Assembly: GCA_946811185.2 (NCBI GenBank)
Contig: OX328109.1
Coordinates: 4,340,001-4,404,000, forward strand
Direction: 5' to 3'
Length of the DNA: 64,000 nucleotides
Origin: Hippopus hippopus
Taxonomy: Eukaryota > Mollusca > Bivalvia > Cardiida > Cardiidae
Below are positions 1 to 10,522 of this stretch, piece by piece. The first letter of the stretch is position 1, and the number at the start of each line of letters is the position of its first letter. Under the pieces are notes generated by a model. It ran no database searches and had not been told where the DNA came from. It was given only the letters and a program-made list of their open reading frames with translations. Position numbers and translations under genes: made by a program.

Positions 1-69
1 ACGTCCTGACGTGTCTTCAATTCAGACAAATCAATTTTAAAAAAAAGGTTAAATGTTACTTAAATGACG

Positions 70-218
70 AGATTAGTCTTTGAAAGGAGAGAAAACATTG
101 TGGGAAAAGGAGAAAAATGCTGGTAACCAGCATTTTCTCCTTTTCCCACAATGTTTTCAAAAGCCCTATTTCCCCCCTCAGGGTCGTTAAAACATGGGAT
201 TGTTTGGTGATTACTTAA
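70..218 (-). mobile_element. MITE-A copy, left end eroded
   Basis: Central hairpin at about 92-155 is intact. The right end reads GGTGATTACTTAA; the left TTAA end is not recognisable. Confidence 0.75.
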
Positions 219-326
219 TAAGAGAAAAAAAAAACAAGACAAATCACTTGAAAATGTTGAAACATAACAGAAACAGAGCAATAAAACCGAAATAAATTGG
301 TTGAAACACTCTACAGTGTTTTCATA

Positions 327-546
327 TCAACCCTTTCGCTGCTAAGCGCAACTCACCGACCTTTTGCGGACAGTGTAGATCAAGATCAGACTGCACAAAA
401 CGTGCAGTCTGATCTTGGTTCTACACTGTCCGATAAGGTGATATCTTTCCCCCCCCCCCAAAAAAAGCCTTAAGAATAGGAAAATTTGGGAGTTTCACTA
501 TCGGCTTGAAAGTTTCATTTCACTTATTTAGCAGTATAAAAGTTAA
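327..546 (+). mobile_element. MITE-B full copy
   Basis: Starts TCAACCCTTTCGCTGCTAAG and ends AAAGTTAA. The central palindrome GATCAGACTGCAC...GTGCAGTCTGATC at 376-420 is flanked by TGCGGACAGTGTA and its complement. Confidence 0.8.
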
Positions 547-599
547 GAGTTAGAAACTGAAAGTTTCTCTGATCATATATACAATTTAGACAACGTGCA

Positions 600-960
600 C
601 TTTACCCGCAATGTGCGACTTATGGCGCTTTTGCGTGTAGTATAGATCAAGATCGGACTGCACAGAACGTGCGGTCAGGTCTTGGATTTACATTGTGTGA
701 AATAAAGAGAGTTTTCTGGCAAAAGAACTTTGAAATCGCTACATTTTGGTCTTTAACTATCAGCTGATTTATCTTATTTTATATATCTTGGGTATACACA
801 TGGAAATTGAAGGAAAAAAAAACTGATATTTCCAAACAACATTCGAGTGTTGTTTCTTAAAGCAAGAAAATCTAAATAAAAATCAGACATTGTAGATCAA
901 AGATCAGTTTTCATATTCTGTTTAGTCTGATCTTGGTCTATATTGTCCGCAAAACAACTT
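600..960. repeat. Two diverged MITE-B hairpins
   Basis: GATC-type hairpins at about 645-700 and 893-950. The second is weakly conserved and the flanks are eroded. Confidence 0.6.
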
Positions 961-1059
961 TAGCTTTGTAATGCGTTTTTAGGGACAACGGTTTCTTAAA
1001 CGAGTCACTTATTGTAAATTTGTAAATACATAAAAAAAATCAAAGCACCTAAGGACAGG

Positions 1060-1270
1060 TTACCCTAATGGGATTCTTGTAACATCGCCTTTCATCGCCG
1101 AAAAAACGTACGGATTCGGCTAGGACCCGGGTAATCCGTAATCGATCGGCCGATACACGCTGGTTCCCCGGGTTGAGTACGGATTACCCGAGTCTTAGCC
1201 GAATCCGTACGAGTTTGGCGATGAAAGGCGATGTTACACGAATCCAATTAGGGCGCCCTATCCTTAAGTG
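1060..1270. repeat. GC-rich inverted repeat, about 90-bp arms
   Basis: The left arm (AACATCGCCTTTCATCGCC, then TACGGATTCGGCTA) recurs inverted on the right around a CGATCGGCCGATAC centre. Outer ends ACCCTAATGGGATTC and GAATCCAATTAGGGC also pair. It is far richer in G+C than its surroundings and fits a fold-back MITE. Confidence 0.8.
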
Positions 1271-1674
1271 CAGCGAAACCGCTTGTACTTGGGCCATTCG
1301 AAACATACGTAGACACTTTGATATTTACAATTACATGTAGGCTCAATGGGAATTTATAAAAATTGTTATAGATAAGGTACAACTTAATTCCAGTCCATTA
1401 ATTAACATGGTTATGATATCCTTACATTTTACTCAAAACTATGGCTGTTATAGCAAGGGAAGTTTAGACACACGTCGCAACCCACAGAATTTTGGCATCC
1501 GATTTTCACATTGCATGACTGAGCTCATATCTACACATGTACAGTGGCAAACGTTGTAAAACTGCACATACATTTAGCATGATCTCGTACATCAGTCTTG
1601 ATCGTTTTCGGCGACTTTTATGACATGCTGGTAGAGAACATACTAATTTATCGATCATTAGACAAACCAGGTGG

Positions 1675-1676
<2 letters not shown>

Positions 1677-1718
<42 letters not shown>
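1677..1718. repeat. (TC)n microsatellite
   Basis: About 20 uninterrupted TC units. Confidence 0.95.
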
Positions 1719-1723
<5 letters not shown>

Positions 1724-1869
1724 TATCATTCTATTGATCAAGTAATTTCGTTTTGTTCGAGTAATAGGTTCGAGATCTGCGGTACTAGCCCGAGGCCGAT
1801 AGCCAAGGCAAACAGACGGAGAGGAACAGCAAAAACAACTACAATACCATCTGCATGGAAAGTCTTAAC

Positions 1870-2080
1870 TCATGAGCTGCAAAGCGCGACTAAATGACCT
1901 TTTGCGGACAGTGTACATTGTACAAGGTCAGACTGCACAGAATGTGCAGTCTGATATTGGATCAACCCGTGAATGTCCAGTAAGGAGATATTTTTCTCCA
2001 AAAAAATAAGTTTGAAATATCAACCTTTGATTTTTAACTAACGGTTTGAAGGTTTCATTTAGCTTATTAAACAGGTTATG
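1870..2080 (+). mobile_element. MITE-B copy, diverged
   Basis: Starts AACTCATGAGCTGCAAAGCG, has the GTCAGACTGCACAGAATGTG hairpin and ends near a TTATTAAACAGG tail. Confidence 0.65.
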
Positions 2081-2149
2081 GGTGAACTCTTTACCAGACC
2101 ACAAAACCATAATCGTAGAAAAAAAATGCAAATAACTAGATATTATTCG

Positions 2150-2304
2150 AATGATGTAATCTGATCAAATAGGAGTAGAAAAGACATTGTGGTAAAAGGA
2201 GAAAAAAGGAAAAAATGCTGGTAACCAGCATTTCTTCTTTTCCCACAATGTTTTCAATAACCTTTCTCAACAAGGTTGTAAAAACACGTGATTCTTTTGG
2301 TTAA
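2150..2304 (+). mobile_element. MITE-A copy, partial
   Basis: The central hairpin has a small internal duplication (GGAGAAAAAAGGAAAAAATG). It shares the TTAA at 2301 with the next copy. Confidence 0.65.
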
Positions 2305-2531
2305 CTCTTTACCAAACGACAGAAATCTTGGCTCACCCAAATTCAAAGCATTTTGCAGACGACAAAATAAATGTAGCTCAAATAACGATTTCTGTCTTGG
2401 ATAGGGTAGGAAACATTGCGGGAAAAGGAGAAAATGCTGGTTACCAGCATTTTCTCTTTTTCCCACAATGTTTTCAAAAGCCTTTCTCCTCATGATCTTT
2501 AAAACACTGGATTGTTTGGTAAAGAGTTTAA
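2301..2531 (-). mobile_element. MITE-A full copy
   Basis: Bounded by TTAACTCTTTACCA and TGGTAAAGAGTTTAA. The hairpin is complete. Confidence 0.88.
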
Positions 2532-2785
2532 TACCAAGACGAAGGCGTTACCTTGCAGACTAAGTTATAGTCTTATAATATTAATGTCGTCTGGATCGTG
2601 TAGAACCCGCTATAAATGAGACAGACATTTATATTATTTTCTGTTAGATTGCTTGTTTGTATGGCAGCGATCTTTTTCTCCAGTTTGACGTTATCTCTTT
2701 GCATTCGGTGGGTGGGTAGGACTGTTTCGTAAAACTTTAACAATTTGTTTTTGTACTGAAAGCAAAAAAAAGGAAATTCAAAAGA

Positions 2786-2938
2786 AAATCTCTTTCTCTC
2801 TCTGTCTCTCTGTCTCGATCTCTCCCTCTCTCTCTTTGTGTCTCTATCTGTCTGTCTGTCTGTCTGCCTGCCTCTCTCTCTCTCTCTTTCATTTTCTACC
2901 TCCCTTTACCTCTATCTCTCTATCTCTATCCCTCAGCT
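2786..2938. repeat. CT-rich simple repeat
   Basis: Imperfect CTCTCT, CTGT and CTAT tracts over about 150 bp. Confidence 0.9.
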
Positions 2939-3699
2939 AAATATCCATATAAATTTTTCAAGTCCATAAAAGATACATGTTTGAAAATCTGGCATTTCTA
3001 CCATATTTACATATTCTAACAAACTGCGATGCAACATTCGAGTGATCAAGATAACAACCGAGGTGCCTTTAATTTGTCCACATCATCTGAAAACATTGTA
3101 GGAAAAGAAAAAAATGGCTGATATAAACATTTTCTACTTTTCTCAAAAAGCCTACTTCCTGTTCTAGGATCGTTAAAATATAGGATAGATTGGAAACATG
3201 TCGATGCACGATAAAAACAATAGTCGGATTTCTCTGCATATCAAAGCATTTTAATTTCCGAGAAAGTCGCCATTTCAAACCTAGAAGACAGCGATTATCA
3301 TGTTTATCTGGCATATCAAAAAGGATTAAACGATTAGATGATCTTTCAAAAGGGATTTTTCCTTGATATCCTACCCTAAATCTGTTTATTTCATAGTGTA
3401 AAAAGGCTACATCACAGCATCCGCTTTTAAAAAGTTTAGTTTAATGGCATGTAACAGGTGTCAGCCTAGATTTTAAAAAGCCATTATGTATTTTTCTTGT
3501 TGATACCCTTACTTTTTCACGATAAAGATTTTGTTTTGTCAAAGGTTTTAAGCTTATTTTTTGACGTAGGATTATGAATACTTAATGCTTTTATCAAAGG
3601 CATATCATCCAGTGTCACTCTTAGAAAAATCGTACGATTTTCACTCATCGTGCGACGTCACTAGCAAAACATTCGTAACATAATTGTTGCATAGTGGTT

Positions 3700-4120
3700 A
3701 TTTGCTTTTTTCGGTAAAACACCGAAATTTTTTTCATCGAGTGAACATCATCGTTAATATTTCCACGAGTGGCACACACCGAAAAAAAAAAATCTATTTA
3801 TTTCATACTTCTAACCCCTTTTTTGTTAGGACTTTTGTCAAAATCCAGTACACTTGTTTTCGGTAATCCCCCGTGGCGTACCCCGCTCCACATAAGAACG
3901 CATTACAGTATGACGTAAAGCGCCAGAAATGTAGGGTAAATGCGAGTAAATTACGTCATATTTCCCTCTTGTTGAATGGCACGTGCTGTTTACCTAGGTA
4001 ACTAGTGCGCGGGAACTACTGTTATAAATATGAAATCTATATTTTTCACTGGTCGCAACTATGAAATATCAAACCATTGTCCACCATTATTTCTCGATAA
4101 ACTACCGAAAAGCATGAAAT
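3700..4120 (-). repeat. Relative of the 15838-16330 element
   Basis: Shares, in inverted order, the blocks CGAGTGAACAT..TCGTTAATATT, CAAAATCCAGTACACTTGTT, GTACCCCGCTCCACATA, AATTACGTCATATTTCC, ACTAGTGCGCGGGAAC and a GAAATATCAA end with the second copy. No coding potential seen. Confidence 0.65.
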
Positions 4121-4332
4121 AAAGTGCAAAAGTTGAAAGATAAAATCTTAAAAGATCTAATACTTTTATAATCATCCGCCCGTTTACCCGGCACTTTACT
4201 CGAAGTGAGCAACTGTTTTTTGACGACGATGCTTTCAGCATTTATTTAGGCATAAGTCCTGTGACATTACAATTGACGATTTTCCACACGGATAGGTTCA
4301 AAGAAATCTGCAGTAGGTAAAAATAAAATGCC

Positions 4333-4480
4333 CAATGAAAAGGAGGTTTAATGCATCTGCAAAACGTATCGACCCATGTCCAGCCTGCGCAGTCCGCGAA
4401 GTTTCGACCCAGGTCAGCCTGCACAGACTGCAGTCCGCGCAGCTGACCCGAAATGATACTTTTTTGCAGATACATATGTT
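4333..4480 (+). repeat. MITE-H-like fragment
   Basis: Reads GGTTTAATGCATCTGCAAAA, then two GTCAGCCTGCGC-like blocks and a GATACTTTTTTGCAGATAC end. Confidence 0.6.
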
Positions 4481-5514
4481 CAGAAAGTGAGGATACGAGC
4501 ATTTTTTTTCTTTTGTTGCAATATTTTCAAATGTAGTTCCCTTTCGGTCGAGGAGAAACTATCAACAGCATTCGTCACAACTCGGTCAGTTCCGTACCTA
4601 CATCTAACCTCGTCCGTATCAAGGGGTTTCCATTTTGAAATACTGCCAGCACATGATTTTAAACATGACGGCGCTCGTTTAGCAATGGGAACAACAGCCA
4701 TGGTGATAAGCAACCTGTCGCTGAAAAATGACAACTTAATGAGGGCCATTCTTCAGTTATTTCCCTTGATTCCTCTCCAGTACTACATTGGTCCTGATAA
4801 GGGGATTACTTGGTTTTTATCCTTGATTTTCTTGCACTACACAGCCATGTTCTTGAAATGATATCTCAATTAAGTATAGTTAGGTTAGCTTACAAATCGA
4901 TATATAGGTATTTTCTGATGATTGAGAACAGAATTTGATTTTATACTACAAGGGGACCATACACACATATCATAAATCATGTTACATTTATCGCAACATC
5001 CCCAAGGGAATCAAGGATAAAAACAAAGTAATACAGGTAAAAGGACTAATATGCTATTTGGTTACCTTTAGATTTTATCAAGCAAGGGAGATAATTTGAC
5101 TTCTAGGAATGGCCCCCATTGATAGACAGATATGGAAAATTAATGTCCAAACTGTCATCGTTAAGTTATTTAGAAAGAACCCAAGGAAAATTGTGACTTC
5201 TATTTACTTTTTATGTGGAGTGTTACGATTTTTAGAACGGTGAAGCGGCGTACTTCCGGCGAAGAAATGTACCCTTTAGGTGCATATCAAGCTACGTAAT
5301 ACAGCCAAGGGACTTGATCAATGGATCACCCGAGGTTTGCCGAATGCGTTGACTAATCCTAAAGAGTTGAATTAAAAAAATGTGAGCGAGGTAAGATGTT
5401 GCAAAAAAAAGTTAGACGGGATAAATATATAAGCAGACGCAGACATGGAAAAATCTTGAATTTACATGCAATAGTGAGTCTACAGTTCAACACACCCACT
5501 CGCTTGATTACATC
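4481..5514. other. No recognisable feature
   Basis: AT-rich sequence. The only long frame (124 codons, 4487-4861) has a low-complexity Phe-rich start and no family resemblance. Confidence 0.5.
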
Positions 5515-5688
5515 TTAACCCTATACCACATAATGCCGACCTTTAACGATCCCCAGGAAGAAGCCTTTTGAAAACATTGTGAGAAAATGCTGGTTACCAG
5601 TATTTTCTCCTTTTCCAACAATGTTTTCAAAAGCCTTCTCGTTCAGCGTCCTTAAAAGTCGAGATTGCTAGTATGTGGTATAGGTTAA
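5515..5688 (+). mobile_element. MITE-A copy, internally shortened
   Basis: Starts TTAACCCTATACCACATAAT and ends GGTATAGGTTAA. The hairpin is shortened to GAGAAAATGCTGGTTACC on the left. Confidence 0.8.
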
Positions 5689-5689
5689 C

Positions 5690-5900
5690 GAAAAACCCCG
5701 TAATATTACGGTCTTGAAAAACTGTGTTTTTTAAGATATTGTCCGAAAAGGAGAAAATGCAGGTAACTATAGCATTTTCCCCTTTTCCACAACGTTTTCT
5801 ACGCGTTCAAATACAAATTCCACCAATTAAGCAATAGTTAATTTGTTGTCTGCAAATACCTTCGAAATGGACTGGTCTAAAAATTTCGTCTGGAAAAATA
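5690..5900 (+). mobile_element. Diverged MITE-A
   Basis: Hairpin centre altered to GCAGGTAACTATAGC. The right arm retains TTGTTGTCTGCAAATAC and TGGACTGGTCTAAAA. Confidence 0.6.
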
Positions 5901-5984
5901 GTTAAAAAATCAGACAGCCATGATGCACGGCGCAGACGAATTAGTAGACACTTTTTTTGTATCCAAGAAACCGAGTACAAAACC

Positions 5985-6130
5985 AGTATTCAACCCTTTA
6001 GCTGAAAAACACGATTGAATAACATTTTTTTTTTTTTTTTTTCTGACAGTGTAGATCAAAATCAGACTACACAGAACGTGCAGCCTGCTCTTGGATCTAT
6101 GTCGTCCACTTGTTGATTGTAGCCTATACA
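5985..6130 (+). repeat. MITE-B fragment with poly(T)
   Basis: Starts CAACCCTTTAGCTGAAAAAC, carries a run of about 17 T at 6028, then the GATC-type hairpin at 6054-6110. Confidence 0.65.
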
Positions 6131-6196
6131 ATAAAGAACGTTCTGGGTTTTAAATAGTGAATTGTTTTTCAGCTGTCTAAAGAAATAGAGTTTAGA

Positions 6197-6585
6197 TGGA
6201 CCATGCTCTGTGAAAGGGGGTTTAATGCATCTGCAAAAAGTGTCGACCTAGGTCAGCCTGCGCTGTCCTCGCAGGCTAACCTGGCTCGAAACTTTTTACT
6301 ATTGTTAAATTTTTCTGCGTGTCAAACGATTATTCTTCAGTCAGATTCAGTCGGTTCTTTGACAAAATTGATTTTGGATTTTTTGTTGTCCGCGCAGGCT
6401 GACCTGGGTCGAAACTTTTTGCTATTGTGAAACTTTTCTGCATGTCAAAGGCCTATCCTACCTCATGATTTAGCCGGTTGTCAAACAAAACGGATTTTCT
6501 GGACCAAAGATTATGTGATGACTTCCTTGACACTGTGGATAACGGAGATGCATTAAACACCCTTTTGACAGAGTATGGCTCATAT
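6197..6585 (+). mobile_element. MITE-H copy with internal duplication
   Basis: Ends CATGCTCTGTGAAAGG and AGAGTATGGCTC. The block CAGGCTGACCTGGGTCGAAAC followed by TTTTTGCTATTG appears twice (about 6278 and 6395), which lengthens the element. Confidence 0.75.
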
Positions 6586-6589
6586 ATGG

Positions 6590-6858
6590 CATGCAACACG
6601 CGAAAAGGTGCATTCGAACATTTGCGTAAAGTGTAGTCCCGGATCAGCCTGCGCACTCCGCACTGACTTACCCAAAACGGCACTATTCGTTTTAATGTAA
6701 TTTTCTGTTTTGCGCAAGTATACCGTAGGACAAAATCTAATGTAGTCGTAAAGTGCCGTCTCGGATTAGCCTGCGCGGATTGCGCAGGCTGATCCGAGAC
6801 GACACTTTACGCAGATGTCCGACTGTCCCTTTTCGTGTGTTGCATGCCATATATGGCC
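6590..6858. mobile_element. MITE-D copy
   Basis: Terminal inverted repeats GGCATGCAACACGCGAAA and TTCGTGTGTTGCATGCC. Inside is a TTGCGTAAAGTG arm and a perfect GATTAGCCTGCGC/GCGCAGGCTGATC hairpin near 6765-6810. Confidence 0.8.
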
Positions 6859-6899
6859 CAGAAAGAGTTGAGGATTAACATAAATCTTTCACTTGGCCG

Positions 6900-7130
6900 T
6901 TCGAGTTGATCTTTGCTAAAAGAATAGATTAGGATCAGCTTGTCCAGGCATGTAGTCTGATCGTATTCGTTTCCATTCAATGCCCAAGTAATTAAAACAT
7001 TTTTTACATTTGCCATTCTTTGGGAAAAGAATAGATTAAGATCAGCCTGTCGAAGCATGTAGTCTGATCGTATTCGTTTCCATTCAATGCCCAAGTAATT
7101 GTAACAACGTTACATTAGCCATTTTGAAAA
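6900..7130. repeat. Two-copy tandem duplication, about 115 bp per unit
   Basis: AAAAGAATAGATTA, GCATGTAGTCTGATCGTATT and CAATGCCCAAGTAATT occur twice in order, at about 6918 and 7025. Confidence 0.85.
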
Positions 7131-7356
7131 TGGTATCCGACCCCTAAATTGTACTGAATACTGTTGATCGTACTCTCTTCGGTACGCTGTATATACCTAA
7201 TAACTTGCGTTGCAGCATCAATCTATCAACACTGTCTCAGAATGCTTGACTGAGTCCTTTGAAAATCATGGTGGGAGTTGAAAATGTGTTACGTAAGAAT
7301 TCTTGGTGCAAAATATCTTTGTCTGCATTTCGTAACAGTGTTTTCAATCCCCCTAC

Positions 7357-7675
7357 GCCGAGACCCGGTAGCTCAGTCTGTAGCGTAGCGTACAGGACTT
7401 GACAACAGGGGGGTCGCTGGTTCGATCCCCGGCTCGGCCAATTTCTTTTCAGCGATTGATGATAGTCATTGCGAAAGGATTCATTCCTCTCTCACCGCTA
7501 ATCATTGTTTCGACGATGATTATATGGGAAAGCAGCTAGTGATTTTGAAAGATTATTGTGCTGAGCACTACCAAAAGAAACTGGAAAACATGGATAGGTG
7601 CACTGGCCTCTGCGACAGAACGGAAATAAGGTTGAAAACGACGTTAAACACTATACAATCAATCAGGCAAGCAAT
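7357..7675 (+). mobile_element. tRNA-derived SINE, full length, with perfect target duplication
   Basis: Pol III A box TAGCTCAGTCTG at 7379 and B box GGTTCGATCCC at 7420, then a body ending CGTTAAACACTATAC and an (ATCA)n-type tail. The 12-bp direct repeat CAATCCCCCTAC flanks it exactly (7345-7356 and 7676-7687). The resemblance to molluscan V-SINE-like families such as RUDI is from memory, not tested. Confidence 0.9.
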
Positions 7676-7717
7676 CAATCCCCCTACAGAGGACTTTGCA
7701 AACATCCTTGTAAATTA

Positions 7718-7985
7718 TGTTGATTGATTTTATGCTGTTTAACGCCGTTTTCAACATTGTTTCAGTTATATCGCTGTGGCCAGTGCACCTATCCATGCTT
7801 TCCTGGAATTTCCAGTACTTTGCACAATATTCTTTCAAGCCACTGGTTGCTTTACCAAATAACCATCGTCGAAACGATGAACAGCAGTGAGAGAGGGATT
7901 CATGAAGATGCCTGAGCCGGGGACTTAAACCGGCGACCCCCTGTTCTCAGATTATATACGCTACCGACTGCACAACCTGGGCTAG
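7718..7985 (-). mobile_element. SINE copy in opposite orientation
   Basis: Complement of the same SINE: tail TTGATTGATT at 7720, body GCCAGTGCACCTATCCATGC, head GCCGGGGACTTAAACC. Imperfect flanking TTGTAAATTA/CTGTAAAATA. Confidence 0.85.
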
Positions 7986-8029
7986 GCTGTAAAATAGGGA
8001 CTATCAACATGAATGAAGGTTTGAAGTTT

Positions 8030-8163
8030 GTGTTCTCCTTTTCCCACAATGTTTTCCATCATTTCTGATACAATGTCTATTTTTTCAGCCCTGGTCAAGC
8101 TGTCATCTGCAAATTCATTTAATTTGGATAGATCTAAATTTTAGTCGGTGTGTAAACATTTAA
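8030..8163 (+). mobile_element. MITE-A right half
   Basis: Begins mid-hairpin (TTCTCCTTTTCCCACAATG) and runs to a TTTAA shared with the next copy. Confidence 0.7.
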
Positions 8164-8389
8164 CTTTTTACCAATCAGTCCTGCGTTTTAACCATTCTGG
8201 CGAAAAATAGCTTTCGAAAACATTGTGGGAAAAGGAGAAAATGCTGGTTACAAGCATTTTCTCCTTTTCCCACAATGTTTTCTACCCCTTTATAGACAAA
8301 TCTCATGGTTTTAGAAGCATCTGATTTATCGTCTGCAGGTCCTTTGAATTTAGACAAGTCTAAATTTTTTTCGTCTGGTAAAGGGTTGA
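8160..8389 (+). mobile_element. MITE-A full copy
   Basis: Ends TTAACTTTTTACCA and TGGTAAAGGGTTGA. The hairpin has one mismatch at its centre (GGTTACAAGC). Confidence 0.85.
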
Positions 8390-8436
8390 AGAGAAAGTAG
8401 ACAAGAAAAGAAAACACACTATTACAGAAAATGATA

Positions 8437-9115
8437 TAAAATGGCACTCTGGAAAAAGGGTGTTAAATGCGTCTCCCATTGTGGTGCATGATATAGAGTT
8501 TATTTCATCAGCTTGTGGTTAATATGGGGAAATATTTGCCGAAAAAGGGAAATGTATGCGAAAATAACGAGTGCCGTAAGGCATGAGTTATTTTCGCGGA
8601 CCTTTCCCTTTTGAGGCAAATATTTCCCCATATTAACCACAAGCTGATGAAATAAATTATATATGATATTTCCTCTGATTATTTTGTCAACGAATGCTAC
8701 TTTTAAAACTTAAAAACTTAAAAAACTTAAAAAAGTAGTTCCAGATTTTCGGCAGGAGGAAAATATTCACTGTGATGGGGAAATAATTCCCCTCAGCTTA
8801 AATTACGACATTTCTTTACCCAGAACATTTCTAAAAATAGACACATGAAATATAATATACTAGTTTACATATATACCAATCCGGTTACAATTCTGCCAAG
8901 CGAGTTAGCACATAGGCTAATTTGTGGATCCATAAAATCCATTTTATCCAACAACCGACTGAATCCTGAAGTAGAATGGTCTTTGGACATGTAGAGAATA
9001 CGCCAAAAGCAAAAAGTTTCTACACAGGTCAGCCTGCGCGTACTGCGCAGGCTGACCTGGGTCGATACTTTTTGCAGATGTATTAAATCCCCTGTTCACA
9101 ACGCATAGCTCATGT
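8437..9115 (-). mobile_element. MITE-H copy split by a MITE-C
   Basis: The outer parts are MITE-H (GGGTGTTAAATGCGTC on the left; the CAGCCTGCGCGTACTGCG hairpin and CACAACGCATAGCTCATG on the right). The interior, about 8493-8867, is a MITE-C. Confidence 0.7.
8493..8867 (+). mobile_element. MITE-C fold-back element
   Basis: Arms of about 75 bp, TTTCATCAGCTTGTGGTTAA on the left and its complement at 8632-8655, around GCCGTAAGGC. Then AAAACTTAAAAACTTAAAAA and an end at AAATATAATATA. Confidence 0.85.
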
Positions 9116-9258
9116 ATCTTGGACCAAGAGCTCCAACGTAACATATCTTCAACTCCATCAATAATTTTCAAAGAAATCAGCGAAACAATCTGAGACAGTG
9201 TTGAACGATTTATACTGCAATCCAAGCCAAAAGGTTATATCCAATTGAAGATATATTT

Positions 9259-9345
9259 TTAACCTTTTACCAAACATTCTCATTTTCTATCGACCGGTAT
9301 GCAAAGGGCTTCTGAAAATATTGTGGAAAAAGGACTTCTGGAGCT
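9259..9345 (+). mobile_element. MITE-A left fragment
   Basis: AACCTTTTACCAAACATTC start and a truncated hairpin arm. Confidence 0.55.
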
Positions 9346-9365
9346 AAATCTAAAACTCATGTAGA

Positions 9366-9585
9366 TTAACTCTTTACCAAATGATACAATTTTAGACTTG
9401 ACCACATTGAAAGCATTACATATTAAATGTAGCTAAAATGATTGTAATTGCCTGTGAAAGTGTAGAACACCTAGTGGGATAAAGGAGAAAATGCTGCTTA
9501 CCAGCATTTTCTCCTTTTCCCACAAGGTTTTCAAAGGGCTATTTCCTAAGAGTCGTTTAAACTCGGGGTTGTGTGGTAGAGATAA
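9366..9585 (-). mobile_element. MITE-A full copy
   Basis: TTAACTCTTTACCAAATGAT start, GTGTGGTAGAGATAA end, complete hairpin. Confidence 0.85.
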
Positions 9586-9649
9586 GACGCTACGTATCCC
9601 ACTTAGGAAATGCCATTTTGCTTATTAAACTTAACTCTCTTTTTTTTCG

Positions 9650-10085
9650 CCGTAGCTGAATGCGCTTGCTTTTGACCTATTTCTTGATATAGTCATATTA
9701 GAATGAATAAATAGTGATCTGCGATTGGTCAAAAATGTGGACTTGTTTATTCTGCGGGCCCTTGCTGGCATATTTTCGAGCACTTGCTGGCGTGGTTACT
9801 TTCCATTATATTTCTTAATATGCAACTGCGAAAGAGAGTAAATGTTCATATTCCAGTATCTCTTATGCCGTCTGTGTTTTTCGGCGTAGCTGAATGTGCT
9901 TGCTTTTGATCTACTATTTGATACTGATAACAAATGAATAAATAGAAAGTTGTGATTGGTCCAAAATCCAGACATGTTTATTCTAAGGGCCCTGCCTATT
10001 TACTGATAACAAATGAATAAATAGAAATTTGTGATTGGCCAAAAATGTAAACATGTTTATTCTAGGTCCTCTGCCTATTTGCTGT
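9650..10085. repeat. Repeated blocks containing AAATGAATAAATAG
   Basis: GGCGTAGCTGAATG.GCTTGCTTT occurs twice (9650, 9890). A unit of about 74 bp with ACTGATAACAAATGAATAAA, TGTGATTGG and ACATGTTTATTCTA occurs twice in tandem at 9933-10080, with a diverged third version at 9705. Confidence 0.8.
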
Positions 10086-10279
10086 TAAATTTACACCGCC
10101 TATCTTTTTTAAAGATATTTCTTGTTTAAAAAAGAACTTTCTTGTTATTTTTTGATTGCAAGTCTACCAGTCTACTGTCTCACTTGAGCATGAATCATTT
10201 TTGAATTTCGCGTACTTATAAATATCTGAAGGGAGAAAATGATTGTTACCAGCATTTTCTCCTTTTCCTGCAATGTCGT

Positions 10280-10522
10280 TTAACCCTTTACCGCACAGTT
10301 CCGAGTTTTAAGGACCCTGAGGTAGAAAGCTATTGAAAACATTGAAGAAAAAGGAGAAAATGCTGGCAACCAGCATTTTCTCCTTTTCCCACATTTTTTT
10401 TTTTTTTTTTTTTTTCTTTCATTTCAGGGAAAAAAATCATTATTTAAACCATATTTGTCTTGTCGTCTGTAAATGCTTTCACTTTGGACTTGTCCAACAT
10501 TTTGTCGTTTGGTAAAAAATAA
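10280..10522 (+). mobile_element. MITE-A full copy with poly(T)
   Basis: TTAACCCTTTACCGCACAGT start, GTTTGGTAAAAAATAA end. A T run of about 19 follows the hairpin. Confidence 0.85.

Noticed and set aside
4487..4861. 124-codon open frame on the plus strand
   Set aside because: Begins with a Phe/Cys-rich low-complexity stretch, overlaps an opposite-strand frame, has no recognisable domain and no splice or context support.
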